DNA from: an uncultured Clostridia bacterium
Lineage (GTDB): Bacteria > Bacillota > Clostridia > Christensenellales > UBA1242
NCBI GenBank assembly: GCA_947089305.1
Contig: CAMUJQ010000022.1
Location: forward strand, 1-14,026
DNA: 14,026 nt
Direction: 5' to 3'
Shown here: in pieces, positions 4,910 to 12,387 of the stretch
Layout: each line of letters opens with the position of its first letter
Position numbering within the stretch: position 1 is the stretch's first letter
Notes under the pieces: generated by a model
Database searches by the model: none
What the model was told of the DNA's origin: nothing
Seen by the model: only the letters and a program-made list of their open reading frames with translations
Made by a program: the position numbers and the translations under genes

Positions 4910-6724
4910 ATGAGTGCGAACACAAGAAAAAAATACATGATTATAGCATTTGCTACACTTATAACTATAATAATCGCTTTAGTTAGTATTGTAGCTGTTT
5001 TTGCTGCAAATATTCAAGATTTAAAATCTCAAGTTAATATTAAGTATACTCCGTCAACAGGGGGAGGCACAGACCCAACCCCACCCCCAGGACCAAGTGA
5101 TAAGAATCCAATTATAACGGATACATATAATCCTACTGCAGTAAATTTATCCTTTGGTGAAATAGATGCTCAATTTAGAGTTGTTGAGAATGGAATTACA
5201 AACGCAGATGGCATATTAACAAATTTAAATTATGATGAAATGTATAATTACTATGAAGATGATAGTTTTGTATTTACATTTCCTTATAATTATGATTATA
5301 ACAATTTGTCATTTGATTCTGATCTTTTAAACGGCGGACCAGATAGGATAGAGTGGTTTCCTGAGCATGTTGTTGAGATAACTATTCCAGATCATATACC
5401 AGTAATTTAACCTTATGCGTTTCATGATTTACCTAATTTGCAAAAAGTAACAATAAATAACTCCTCTAATTTAGGGTTGTTTATTTCTCCAAATGCATTT
5501 GTCAATTGCCCTAGTTTAACACAGATTACAATTAATGCTAATAAACTATTTATAACAGATGGAATAGTTTCAAGTGATATGGAACCTAAAATAGACATTA
5601 ATATTACAAGTGACAATTTGCCTATATGTTTTGAAGCGACTCAATTTGAAAGTGAAAAAGGCACGTCTAATACATTAAATTATATAGAGTTATATATGTG
5701 CGGAGGCCTTAATGCAATTATAAGCATACAAAAACTCGACGATGGGTATGATGATGAAATTGGACAAGTTGATATCTATACTGAGTTCGAAAAAATAAGA
5801 GCAGCTTTTGAGTTAAGTAATCAATTATACATAGAAAATAAATTTTTAACTATTAATTATAATAAAGAAATGCATGAAACACAAGAAGATGCGATTAAAC
5901 ATATTTATGATCAACTTAATATTGATTTTAATTATAACTTTAGTGAGTATGTAACATTTGAAGATAGTATTGTGAGCGCAGACGGTGATACTGTTTTTGC
6001 TTATAATGAAAATTCATGGGGTGTAGAAATTACAGGCTTTATAGATGGAATTGACGCACCAACATATTTACAAGATTATAATGAATTAATTATTCCCGAA
6101 ACCTTAACGGATGGTGGGACAACATATAATGTTGTGGGCATTGCGGATAATACATTTATGGGTTGTGGTTTACGCAGAGTTAAAATTCCAAGATCATTAA
6201 AATGGATTGGCGAAAATGCTTTTGCAGATTGTACTGAATTAACCGATGTTGTTTTTTACGGAAATTACACAAATGCTGTTATTGAAGAAGAAACTGAACA
6301 TTTATATATTGGTGCTACAACTCTTGATTATGTTGTAGCAAACGTTCAAAGCCGTATGACGGGTGGAGAATTGGCAACTGATAATAGCATGTTAATAGGT
6401 AATGGGGCATTTGTTGGCTGTGCAGCACTTAGCAATGTTTATTTACCTAATACTGTTGTTGCAATAGGAGATGCTTTTGACACCAATGTTATTATTCATT
6501 ATGATCTCGTAAATTTTCCACCTATTAATATTAATGAATATTCAATAGGCGGGGATTGGGTTAGTTTTATAGAAACTTGTGCTGATTGGTACCAAATTAA
6601 CATTGAAGATGCTTCAGGAAACTTATGGATTAATTCTTATAACTTATTTGTGTTTTCTAAGAGTTTTTACAATGTATTTGGAGAATGGTTTAGAAATAAT
6701 GGTGGAGTTATTACTAAGTCTTAA
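4910..6724 (+). pseudogene. BspA-type leucine-rich-repeat surface protein, interrupted by in-frame TAA
   Basis: Two open stretches (4910-5410 and 5411-6724) lie in the same frame, separated only by TAA at 5408-5410. Read through, they would make one protein of about 604 aa. The order is: a short basic N-terminus, a hydrophobic anchor (about residues 9-32), a Gly/Pro-rich spacer (TGGGTDPTPPPGPS, about 50-63), then an extracellular region with BspA-like repeats. Examples are ITIPDHIPVI-stop-PYAFHDLPNLQKVTI, IADNTFMGCGLRRVKIP, IGENAFADCTELTDVVF and IGNGAFVGCAALSNVYLP. The stop sits inside a repeat where Glu, Gln or Lys would fit, so a single substitution explains it. The second part has no start codon with a ribosome site. 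Such proteins are typically surface adhesins. A sequencing error remains possible. Confidence 0.85.
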
Positions 6725-6725
6725 T

Positions 6726-6758
6726 AAAAAACCTTATGGAAAATACCATAAGGTTTTT
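6726..6758. terminator. bidirectional terminator between convergent genes
   Basis: AAAAACCTTATGG (6727-6739) and CCATAAGGTTTTT (6746-6758) form a 13-bp perfect stem with a 6-base loop. A and T tracts at the two ends let it terminate both the BspA-like gene (plus) and the collagen-like gene (minus). Confidence 0.88.
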
Positions 6759-6794
6759 ATTTACTTAAATTATTGAAGAAATTAAATTTTATAT

Positions 6795-7547
6795 TTAAGC
6801 TATTCTAAAAATTGTCATTTTAGTGTTAGAAGCATTTGCTGTGGCAGTTAAAACGATTGGTGTTGCACCTAAGTTGCGAAGAGTTATAACATCTCCAGCA
6901 TTTAAATTTAATATTAATTGGCCTGCATTATCTGTTGTGCTTTCAAAAATATTTGCAGCTATTGCACTTCCATTTACTGTTACGCCTAGTGTTGAAGTTC
7001 CAGATGCAGATACTCTAAAAATTATAAAATATACGCCTGTTGTTGTAACAGTAAAAGTTGTTGTTCCGTTAAATATAATTCCGCTTACTGGAGTGATTGT
7101 TGAGAATACCATGTCACCTCCAGAAACTATTGTTTGTGCAATAGAGTTTGAGGCATCAATATAACTTGATGCTAATACTCCAGTTGCTCCAGTAGCACCT
7201 GTTGCGCCAGTTGGTCCAATAGGACCTTGAATACCTTGAGCTCCTTGTGGGCCAGTAGCACCTGTTGCGCCTTGAATACCTTGTGGTCCTTGAATGCCTT
7301 GAGGCCCCGTAGCACCAGTTGCACCCGTGGCACCTGTTGGTCCTGTAACTCCTTGTAAGCCTTGTGGCCCTTGAGGTCCAGTTGCACCAGTTGCTCCTAT
7401 AGGACCCTGAGCACCTTGAGGTCCTTGCGCGCCTTGTGCACCAGCAGGGCCTTGTGGTCCCTGAGGTCCGCGTGGCCCAATAGGACCTTGAGGACCTTGT
7501 GGTCCAACTATGAATTCAGGTTGACAACAGCAATTATTAAAAAACAT
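6795..7547 (-). CDS. collagen-like protein with BclA-type C-terminal domain
   Basis: The protein has 250 aa. Residues 1-14 hold a CCC cluster ([12 protein letters not shown]). Residues 15-122 are 36 uninterrupted Gly-X-Y triplets rich in GPQ, GAT, GIQ and GPI. The rest is a beta-rich domain ([40 protein letters not shown]) like the C1q/TNF-like trimer domain of Bacillus BclA. It should form trimeric stalked fibres on a spore or cell surface, with the N-terminal cysteines possibly cross-linking. No signal peptide is present, as is usual for exosporium-type collagens. The ATG is at 7547, with AAGGAG on the minus strand at 7560-7555. An in-frame extension upstream to 7658 is rejected because it covers the leader hairpin and promoter region. 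Confidence 0.9.
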   Translation of the reverse strand: MFFNNCCCQPEFIVGPQGPQGPIGPRGPQGPQGPAGAQGAQGPQGAQGPIGATGATGPQGPQGLQGVTGPTGATGATGATGPQGIQGPQGIQGATGATGPQGAQGIQGPIGPTGATGATGATGVLASSYIDASNSIAQTIVSGGDMVFSTITPVSGIIFNGTTTFTVTTTGVYFIIFRVSASGTSTLGVTVNGSAIAANIFESTTDNAGQLILNLNAGDVITLRNLGATPIVLTATANASNTKMTIFRIA

Positions 7548-7571
7548 ATTATATCTCCTTATGTTTAAATT

Positions 7572-7605
7572 AAAAAGGGAAAACATATAAGCAATGTTCC
7601 CCCTT
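7572..7605 (-). terminator. hairpin plus T5 in the leader of the collagen-like gene (possible attenuator)
   Basis: On the minus strand, AAGGGGGAACAT (7605-7594) pairs with ATGTTTTCCCTT (7586-7575), including two G-T pairs, and TTTTT follows. It lies ~12 bases before the ribosome site of the collagen-like gene and would stop its transcript. A tentative minus-strand promoter (TTTACA 7634-7629, TAATAA 7612-7607) lies just upstream, but would start transcription within the first bases of the stem. Confidence 0.5.
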
Positions 7606-7646
7606 ATTATTAGTGTATTAAATGTTTTTGTAAATGTTAAAAATAC

Positions 7647-7675
7647 TTGCAATAACAACTTATATTTGATATAAT
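7647..7675 (+). promoter_or_regulatory. promoter of the lipoprotein gene
   Basis: TTGCAA (7647-7652), 17 bases, then TATAAT (7670-7675). Confidence 0.65.
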
Positions 7676-7708
7676 TATTAATATAAATTCAAAAGGATGG
7701 AAGTTTGA

Positions 7709-8434
7709 ATGATAAAAAAATTTTTAACTTCAATGGTATTATGTTTGATGGCTGTTATAGGAGTGTTTTCACTTTTTGGATGTGAAAAAAATCGTGATAT
7801 GACAGGTGTATACAAACTTTCTTTTGCTATTTATAGTGAAGGAGATAGCATTCAAGTTTACAATTTAGATGAGAATCCAGAATTTGAGTATTATATTCAA
7901 ATTCAAGGAACTACTGTTACTGAATATAAAGTATTTCATTCAACTGAACCTATGAAAACATTATATAGCATGGAAAAAATGGTTAATTTAACTTTGCCAG
8001 AATTTCAAATTACTAAAGAAGACGGTATTGAATATTTTCATAACTATACAAATTTAAATCGTTATGAGCAGGGGGCTAATCAATCAAAAATTGAAAGATG
8101 GACATATGTTAAAGTTGAAAAACTTCCAAACTTAGTTCAAAATTCATTAATTCAATATTTTGGAGAATATTCATTAAGTGAAAAATGGGTTGGAGGAGAT
8201 AGACAACCAAATGAAGATATTAAACTTGTTTTAAACGGGAATATTAAATTAATTAGCGGAGAGGATACTGCTGAATATATTTTTGAAGGAAAAGATTCTT
8301 CAGGTGCTTATGTATACAAAAAAGATGATTTAACAATTTATTTAACAATGAACGGTAATAAAGTTAAAACTTATACAAATCCTGCTACTATTAATTCAGA
8401 TTATAATTTATTTGAAATTATAGTTGAAGATTAA
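7709..8434 (+). CDS. putative lipoprotein, 241 aa
   Basis: The N-terminus is a lipoprotein signal: MIKK, a hydrophobic core (residues 5-21) and the lipobox L-F-G-C with the modified Cys at 25. The mature protein should be anchored to the outer face of the membrane. The rest is polar, rich in Tyr, Asn, Glu and Thr, with beta-type alternation, and contains two similar-looking regions opened by DMTGVYKLSFAIYSEGDSIQV and QYFGEYSLSEKWVGG. These resemble lipocalin-like or small-molecule-binding beta folds, but I recognise no family. ATG 7709 has AAAAGGA (7691-7697) and its own promoter. The gene is monocistronic. Confidence 0.82.
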   Translation: MIKKFLTSMVLCLMAVIGVFSLFGCEKNRDMTGVYKLSFAIYSEGDSIQVYNLDENPEFEYYIQIQGTTVTEYKVFHSTEPMKTLYSMEKMVNLTLPEFQITKEDGIEYFHNYTNLNRYEQGANQSKIERWTYVKVEKLPNLVQNSLIQYFGEYSLSEKWVGGDRQPNEDIKLVLNGNIKLISGEDTAEYIFEGKDSSGAYVYKKDDLTIYLTMNGNKVKTYTNPATINSDYNLFEIIVED

Positions 8435-8472
8435 TTAAAACATTTTACAAAATTTATAATTTTAGAACTAGC

Positions 8473-8504
8473 AAAAATCACAACAATTAAGCTGTGATTT
8501 TTTT
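8473..8504 (+). terminator. terminator of the lipoprotein gene
   Basis: AAAAATCACA (8473-8482) pairs with TGTGATTTTT (8493-8502) around a 10-base loop, and the T run extends to 8504. Confidence 0.85.
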
Positions 8505-8508
8505 ATTA

Positions 8509-8955
8509 TTAATAATATTTAGTTAAGCGCGGTTTGTAAAAAAACAACCCTATAGGGTTGCTTTGTGTTTTGTTGTTTGAGCTTGCTTTTGAGTTGAAGT
8601 TGTTTTTTTTTGTATGCTTTTTGAAAACAGGTGAAATTTCTGCTGAAATTAAGAATGGTAAAAATTTGTTCGTGGCAGGTAAAGAAGGATCTAATTCTAA
8701 TTTAACATCTTTTTCAAAAGTTAAAGGAATAATTTTGATTTCTTCCTCACTGTTTTTAACGATTGTTGCATAAGTTAAAGTTTTTTGAGTTTCCTTTGCA
8801 AGTCGACCAAATGTTTTGCCTTCAAGTATAGTTCCTTTAAATGCATCATTTCCATTTTCATCTAAAAAACGAAAATGCAAATAATCTTTTGTTGTTTCAG
8901 CGTATTTTGCATTTCTAAATTTTGATTCAATTGTGCTTTTTTCTAAATTAGTCAT
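8509..8955 (-). CDS. hypothetical protein, 148 aa
   Basis: I do not recognise this protein. Residues 1-110 look like a compact alpha/beta domain: a helical, charged start (MTNLEKSTIESKFRNAKYAE), then strands (DYLHFRFLDENGNDAFKGTI, EIKIIPLTFEKDVKLEL). From about residue 111 it becomes Lys/Asn/Ser/Gln-rich and probably disordered. The ATG is at 8955; the nearest ribosome site, AGGAA (8972-8968), is weak and 12 bases away. A good promoter precedes it. The coding end is odd. A terminator hairpin with seven T residues lies inside the last ~18 codons, and an A9 run (8611-8603) lies ahead of it. Skipping one base there would give a tail ending KHKATL, with its stop at the hairpin apex. Confidence 0.7.
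   Translation of the reverse strand: MTNLEKSTIESKFRNAKYAETTKDYLHFRFLDENGNDAFKGTILEGKTFGRLAKETQKTLTYATIVKNSEEEIKIIPLTFEKDVKLELDPSLPATNKFLPFLISAEISPVFKKHTKKNNFNSKASSNNKTQSNPIGLFFYKPRLTKYY
8538..8560 (-). terminator. terminator inside the 3' coding end of the minus-strand gene
   Basis: CAACCCTATAGGGTTG (8560-8545) is a perfect palindrome followed on the minus strand by seven T residues (8544-8538). It is a typical intrinsic terminator for the 148-aa gene, yet the in-frame stop codon lies beyond it at 8511-8509. Confidence 0.8.
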
Positions 8956-8980
8956 TTTTTTTATTAATTCCTACAATAGT

Positions 8981-9008
8981 ATTTTATCAAATAAAAAATT
9001 TTTGTCAA
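8981..9008 (-). promoter_or_regulatory. promoter of the 148-aa gene
   Basis: Minus strand: TTGACA (9008-9003), 16 bases, TAAAAT (8986-8981), with an extended -10 TGA at 8989-8987. The start is expected near 8974. Confidence 0.72.
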
Positions 9009-9149
9009 TAGGCATTTTAAAAAATTTAATTATTTTTATTATTTATATTATTTATTGAAATACTTTATTACATTTTATGACATATTGTTATAATTAAATT
9101 AATTTGTTGTAAAACTATAATAAACTATTATATTATTATTTAATATACT

Positions 9150-9178
9150 TTGACAAAGCATTTTTGGTGTGTTATAAT
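9150..9178 (+). promoter_or_regulatory. very strong promoter of the SPFH operon
   Basis: Exact TTGACA (9150-9155), exact 17-base spacer, exact TATAAT (9173-9178), plus extended -10 TGT (9170-9172). The expected start is ~9185, immediately before AAGGAG. The AT-rich spacer 9009-9149, between this and the divergent promoter, shows nothing else. Confidence 0.9.
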
Positions 9179-9201
9179 TAATTTATAAGGAGATTTTTTA
9201 A

Positions 9202-10245
9202 ATGGGATTTATTTCAAATCAATTATTAAAAACAATAGATTGGTTAGATGATAGCAAGAATATTTTAGTTTATCGTTACCCAATGAATGGTAGAAAAATT
9301 ATGATGGGTTCTAAATTGACAGTTAGAGAAAGTCAAGTTGCAATTTTTGTTAACAATGGTAAAGTTGCAGATGTGTTTGAACCTGGAATTCACAAACTTT
9401 CAACATCAAATTTACCTTTTTTAACAACTATGCTTAGTTGGCCATATGGGTTTAAATCACCTTTTACCAGTGAAATTTATTTTGTTTCAACAAAACAATT
9501 TACAAATCAAAAATGGGGAACAAGCAATCCTATTGCAATGAGAGATCCTGAATTTGGCACAATTAGAATTCGCGGATATGGTAGTTATAGTTTTAGAGTA
9601 GATGAACCATCAACTTTCTTAAAAGAACTTTTTGGTTCAAATTCAACTTTTCAAACTGAAGATATTGCAAATTATCTTAGAAGTTTAATTGTTACCAGTG
9701 TTAGTGATGCTATTGCTTCAAGTAAAATTAGTGCAATTGATTTGGCTGCTAATTTAGAAGAATTTGGTGAAATTGTATTAACTAAAGGCGATGAAAAACT
9801 TAGAAGTCTTGGTTTAAAACTTGTTAATTTTAATATTGAAAATCTTTCATTCCCAGAAGAAATTGAAAAAGCTATTGATACTAGAGCATCTATGGGTGTG
9901 TTACAAGATCAAATGGATACATTTGTTAAATATCAATCTGCAAGTGCACTTAGAGATGCTGCAAAAAATAATAGCGGAAATATGGCTACAGCGGGCATGC
10001 AACTTGGCGCAGGTGTTGCATTATCTGGAATGATGGCAGACCAATTAAAAAGTGTAAAAGGCAGTGAGGGAGAGGGTAAAACTGATAAGATTACTTGCCC
10101 TAAATGTCATTCAAAAATTAAATCTAGTGCAAAATTCTGTCCTGAATGTGGATCAAAAATAACAGTTAGTTTTTGCAAGGAGTGCGGTGCAAAAGCGGCA
10201 CCTGGGGCAAAGTTTTGCTCTGAGTGCGGCACAAAATTAAAATAG
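9202..10245 (+). CDS. SPFH-domain protein with two C-terminal zinc ribbons (YdjI-like)
   Basis: The protein has 347 aa. Residues ~20-235 form an SPFH/band-7 (virion-core-like) domain, with KLTVRESQVAIFVNNGKVADVFEPGIHKL at its start and SFRVDEPSTFLKEL in the middle. A helical segment with EKAIDTRASMG follows, then a Gly/Ala/Met-rich linker (about 255-285). Two rubredoxin-type zinc ribbons close it: Cys 299/302 with 313/316 and Cys 325/328 with 339/342. This matches B. subtilis YdjI, an SPFH protein brought to the membrane by YdjG-YdjH together with the PspA paralogue YdjF. It has no transmembrane helix, so it is probably peripheral. ATG 9202 follows AAGGAG (9187-9192). It heads an apparent four-gene operon. 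Confidence 0.88.
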   Translation: MGFISNQLLKTIDWLDDSKNILVYRYPMNGRKIMMGSKLTVRESQVAIFVNNGKVADVFEPGIHKLSTSNLPFLTTMLSWPYGFKSPFTSEIYFVSTKQFTNQKWGTSNPIAMRDPEFGTIRIRGYGSYSFRVDEPSTFLKELFGSNSTFQTEDIANYLRSLIVTSVSDAIASSKISAIDLAANLEEFGEIVLTKGDEKLRSLGLKLVNFNIENLSFPEEIEKAIDTRASMGVLQDQMDTFVKYQSASALRDAAKNNSGNMATAGMQLGAGVALSGMMADQLKSVKGSEGEGKTDKITCPKCHSKIKSSAKFCPECGSKITVSFCKECGAKAAPGAKFCSECGTKLK

Positions 10246-10256
10246 TATTTGTATAG

Positions 10257-10289
10257 AACACTTCTAACTAATTAAATAGAAGTGTTTTT
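10257..10289 (+). terminator. intercistronic terminator in the SPFH operon
   Basis: AACACTTCTA (10257-10266) pairs perfectly with TAGAAGTGTT (10277-10286), and T residues run to 10289. It sits between the SPFH gene and the next ribosome site (10294). With no promoter visible after it, downstream genes probably rely on read-through, so the SPFH protein should be made in excess. Confidence 0.75.
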
Positions 10290-10305
10290 ATTTGAGGGAA
10301 TTTAC

Positions 10306-11358
10306 ATGGAAAAAGACTATGTTTGCCCAAGTTGCGGGTCTAAATTTATTTATAATCCTAAAATTAAAGCGTTGCAATGTGTGAATTGTGGAGCAATTGA
10401 ACATATAAAAGTTATGCGAGCTAAAGAAAGACCTTTTGAAGAAGCAATGTCGAAAAAAGTTAAAAACGATTGGAGCAAAGCAGCTAAAAGTGTTCGTTGT
10501 GATAGATGTGGAGCTGTTGAAATTTTAAACAAAGGCGATTTAAGTGATGTGTGTCCATTTTGCGGACATACAACAGTTATTGATATTGATAATGAGGAAA
10601 TGTTAGCTCCAACAGCAATAATGCCTTTTACTATAACAACACAAGAAGCTAAATTTGCAATTGCATCAAAAATTAAAAAAGGTTTTTGGGTTCCTAAAAG
10701 TTTAAAAAAGAAACTTAAAATTAATACTCCAAAAGGTATTTATACACCAGTTTATAGTTTTGATGCTGATGTCAAGTGTGCTTATAAAGGGACACTTTTT
10801 AGAATAGAGACTCATCGTCGTAGAACAGCAGATGGAGAATGGGAAACTTATGAAACAGAGGAATCTTTTTATGTTTCTGGCACAACTCAAATGCGCGTAG
10901 ATGATTTATTGATTGATGCTGGGCAAGTTATTAATAGCGTTATTCTCAAAAAAATTGAACCTTTTGATAGTAACAATAGCGTTGAATATAATGATAAATT
11001 TTTATATGGATACGCGGCCAATCAAAGTTCTAAAAACATTGATATAGCTTTTAAACAAGCTAAGGATTCTTTTAGAGTTATGCTTGAGAGAAAAATTGTT
11101 AATTTACATAATGCGAGCAGAGCAGGAGATTTAGATATAAATATGTTTATTGATAATTTAACTTATAAATATATTTTGCTTCCAGTGTATTCAGAAGGCT
11201 TTACATATAAAAATAAAACATATACACTTTATTGTAATGGAACTACTTCAAAGGTAGCGGGAAGACTTCCAGTAAGTGGAGGAAAAGTGTGGAGTGTTGT
11301 GCTTGGAGTGCTTGCAGTTATCGGCATTATAACAGGAATAGTATTAATTTGTGTTTAG
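10306..11358 (+). CDS. double zinc-ribbon, tail-anchored membrane protein (YdjG-like)
   Basis: The protein has 350 aa from ATG 10306 (GAGGGA at 10294-10299); an in-frame start at 10282 lies in the terminator stem and is rejected. Two N-terminal TFIIB-type zinc ribbons are clear: Cys 7/10 with 25/28 and Cys 65/68 with 83/86. A beta-rich middle region (about 95-310) follows, including IMPFTITTQEAK, GIYTPVYSFDADV and YKYILLPVYSEGFTYKNKTYTLY. A single C-terminal transmembrane helix spans about 326-350. B. subtilis YdjG has the same plan and forms a membrane complex with YdjH that recruits a PspA-family protein and YdjI. The position next to an SPFH-zinc-ribbon gene supports that assignment. Confidence 0.85.
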   Translation: MEKDYVCPSCGSKFIYNPKIKALQCVNCGAIEHIKVMRAKERPFEEAMSKKVKNDWSKAAKSVRCDRCGAVEILNKGDLSDVCPFCGHTTVIDIDNEEMLAPTAIMPFTITTQEAKFAIASKIKKGFWVPKSLKKKLKINTPKGIYTPVYSFDADVKCAYKGTLFRIETHRRRTADGEWETYETEESFYVSGTTQMRVDDLLIDAGQVINSVILKKIEPFDSNNSVEYNDKFLYGYAANQSSKNIDIAFKQAKDSFRVMLERKIVNLHNASRAGDLDINMFIDNLTYKYILLPVYSEGFTYKNKTYTLYCNGTTSKVAGRLPVSGGKVWSVVLGVLAVIGIITGIVLICV

Positions 11359-11367
11359 GAGAAAATT

Positions 11368-12387
11368 TTGAGTATTAAAAAAATTTTTAGTTTTATATCA
11401 CTTGGAATAATAACAATTGCAACAATTATTTGCATGTGTGTTTTATGCGTTCCAAAAGTTCAAAATCAAGCATATAGTTTAAGTTCAACAGAGCAAACCT
11501 ATGTAGATTATATTAAAAATTATACTGTAATTGAAAACACAGATAATATTTTTCAAACTCATACCTATCAAGAAATTTCAGAAAATATAGTTGGCTTTTC
11601 AAGCTATTATAATATTTTAAATAGCATGCTAGAAAGTAGTAAGAATGAATTAAATGAAGAGGATAGAGCTGCTGTAAATTCAAAGAAAGCTCAAGTTGAA
11701 GCCATTGGAGATAGACTTGAAATATATTTAGAATTAAATTATTTTGAAGCAAAAAGATTTAGAGAAGAAGTTGTTGCTCTGTTTAATTATGATACAATAA
11801 CTTTAGATAGAAAAGCAGAATTAGTTGCTCAAAAAGAATTACATAAAAAATTTTGGGAAGACAAAATTTTTATAAGTTATTTGCCTTATTCAGCTTCTGA
11901 AACTGAAGAGCAAACAATTACAGGTGAAGAAAGAGCAAATGAAGCAAAAAAATTAATAGACGATTGCTTAAACAAAATAGTTGCTATTGAAGAAGCCCCA
12001 ACCAAACTAGCATATTTTAAAGAACAAATTGAGTCGCTTCCTCAAATTGTAGATGTAAAAAAAGAAGATAAAGAAAAACTTAATAAATTAAAAAAAGAAC
12101 TTGATGAATATTATGAAACTTATGGAAAGCATTTATCTAATTCTTATATTATAAAAGGTGAAACATTAGATTCACAAAACAATAAAATTAGCGATAAAAG
12201 AGTTTTAGAAGACTATAAATGGCAAGTAGAAAAAAGCTTAGATAGAATTAAAGACTCTGATAATAATTGGGCAATTTTTTGGATTGTGTTAATTATTGGT
12301 GCAATTTTTGGCATTTATTTATTTATAAGATATTTAATAATTCCAATGGTAAAAAATAAATTTTTTGAGAAAGGACGAAAGAAATAA
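11368..12387 (+). CDS. two-TM membrane protein of the SPFH operon
   Basis: The protein has 339 aa. The start is TTG 11368, served by AGGAGA (11357-11362), which overlaps the stop codon of the preceding gene, so translation is likely coupled. An N-terminal hydrophobic segment (about 4-28) and a C-terminal one (about 302-325) flank a large helical, Glu/Lys-rich region. That region probably lies outside the cytoplasm and includes a coiled-coil-like stretch (VKKEDKEKLNKLKKELDEYY, about 229-250). The tail is short and basic. Its operon position corresponds to YdjH in B. subtilis, but I see no sequence motif that proves homology. It could be a new partner of the SPFH/zinc-ribbon complex. Confidence 0.75.
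   Translation: MSIKKIFSFISLGIITIATIICMCVLCVPKVQNQAYSLSSTEQTYVDYIKNYTVIENTDNIFQTHTYQEISENIVGFSSYYNILNSMLESSKNELNEEDRAAVNSKKAQVEAIGDRLEIYLELNYFEAKRFREEVVALFNYDTITLDRKAELVAQKELHKKFWEDKIFISYLPYSASETEEQTITGEERANEAKKLIDDCLNKIVAIEEAPTKLAYFKEQIESLPQIVDVKKEDKEKLNKLKKELDEYYETYGKHLSNSYIIKGETLDSQNNKISDKRVLEDYKWQVEKSLDRIKDSDNNWAIFWIVLIIGAIFGIYLFIRYLIIPMVKNKFFEKGRKK

Noticed and set aside
5408..5410. Stop-codon reassignment or selenocysteine insertion at the BspA stop
   Set aside because: The codon is TAA, not TGA, and all other genes use TAA as a true stop. A simple nonsense change is likelier.
5438..6724. Independent gene starting at TTG 5438
   Set aside because: There is no ribosome site or promoter. 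The frame and leucine-rich repeat continue from the upstream segment across one TAA.
6823..7164. Plus-strand open frame opposite the collagen-like gene
   Set aside because: It is a complement of the clear minus-strand coding frame, with no ribosome site or family resemblance.
7172..7387. Open frames in alternate registers of the Gly-X-Y region
   Set aside because: They are by-products of the 9-base-like collagen repeat; the Gly-X-Y frame is the only sensible one.
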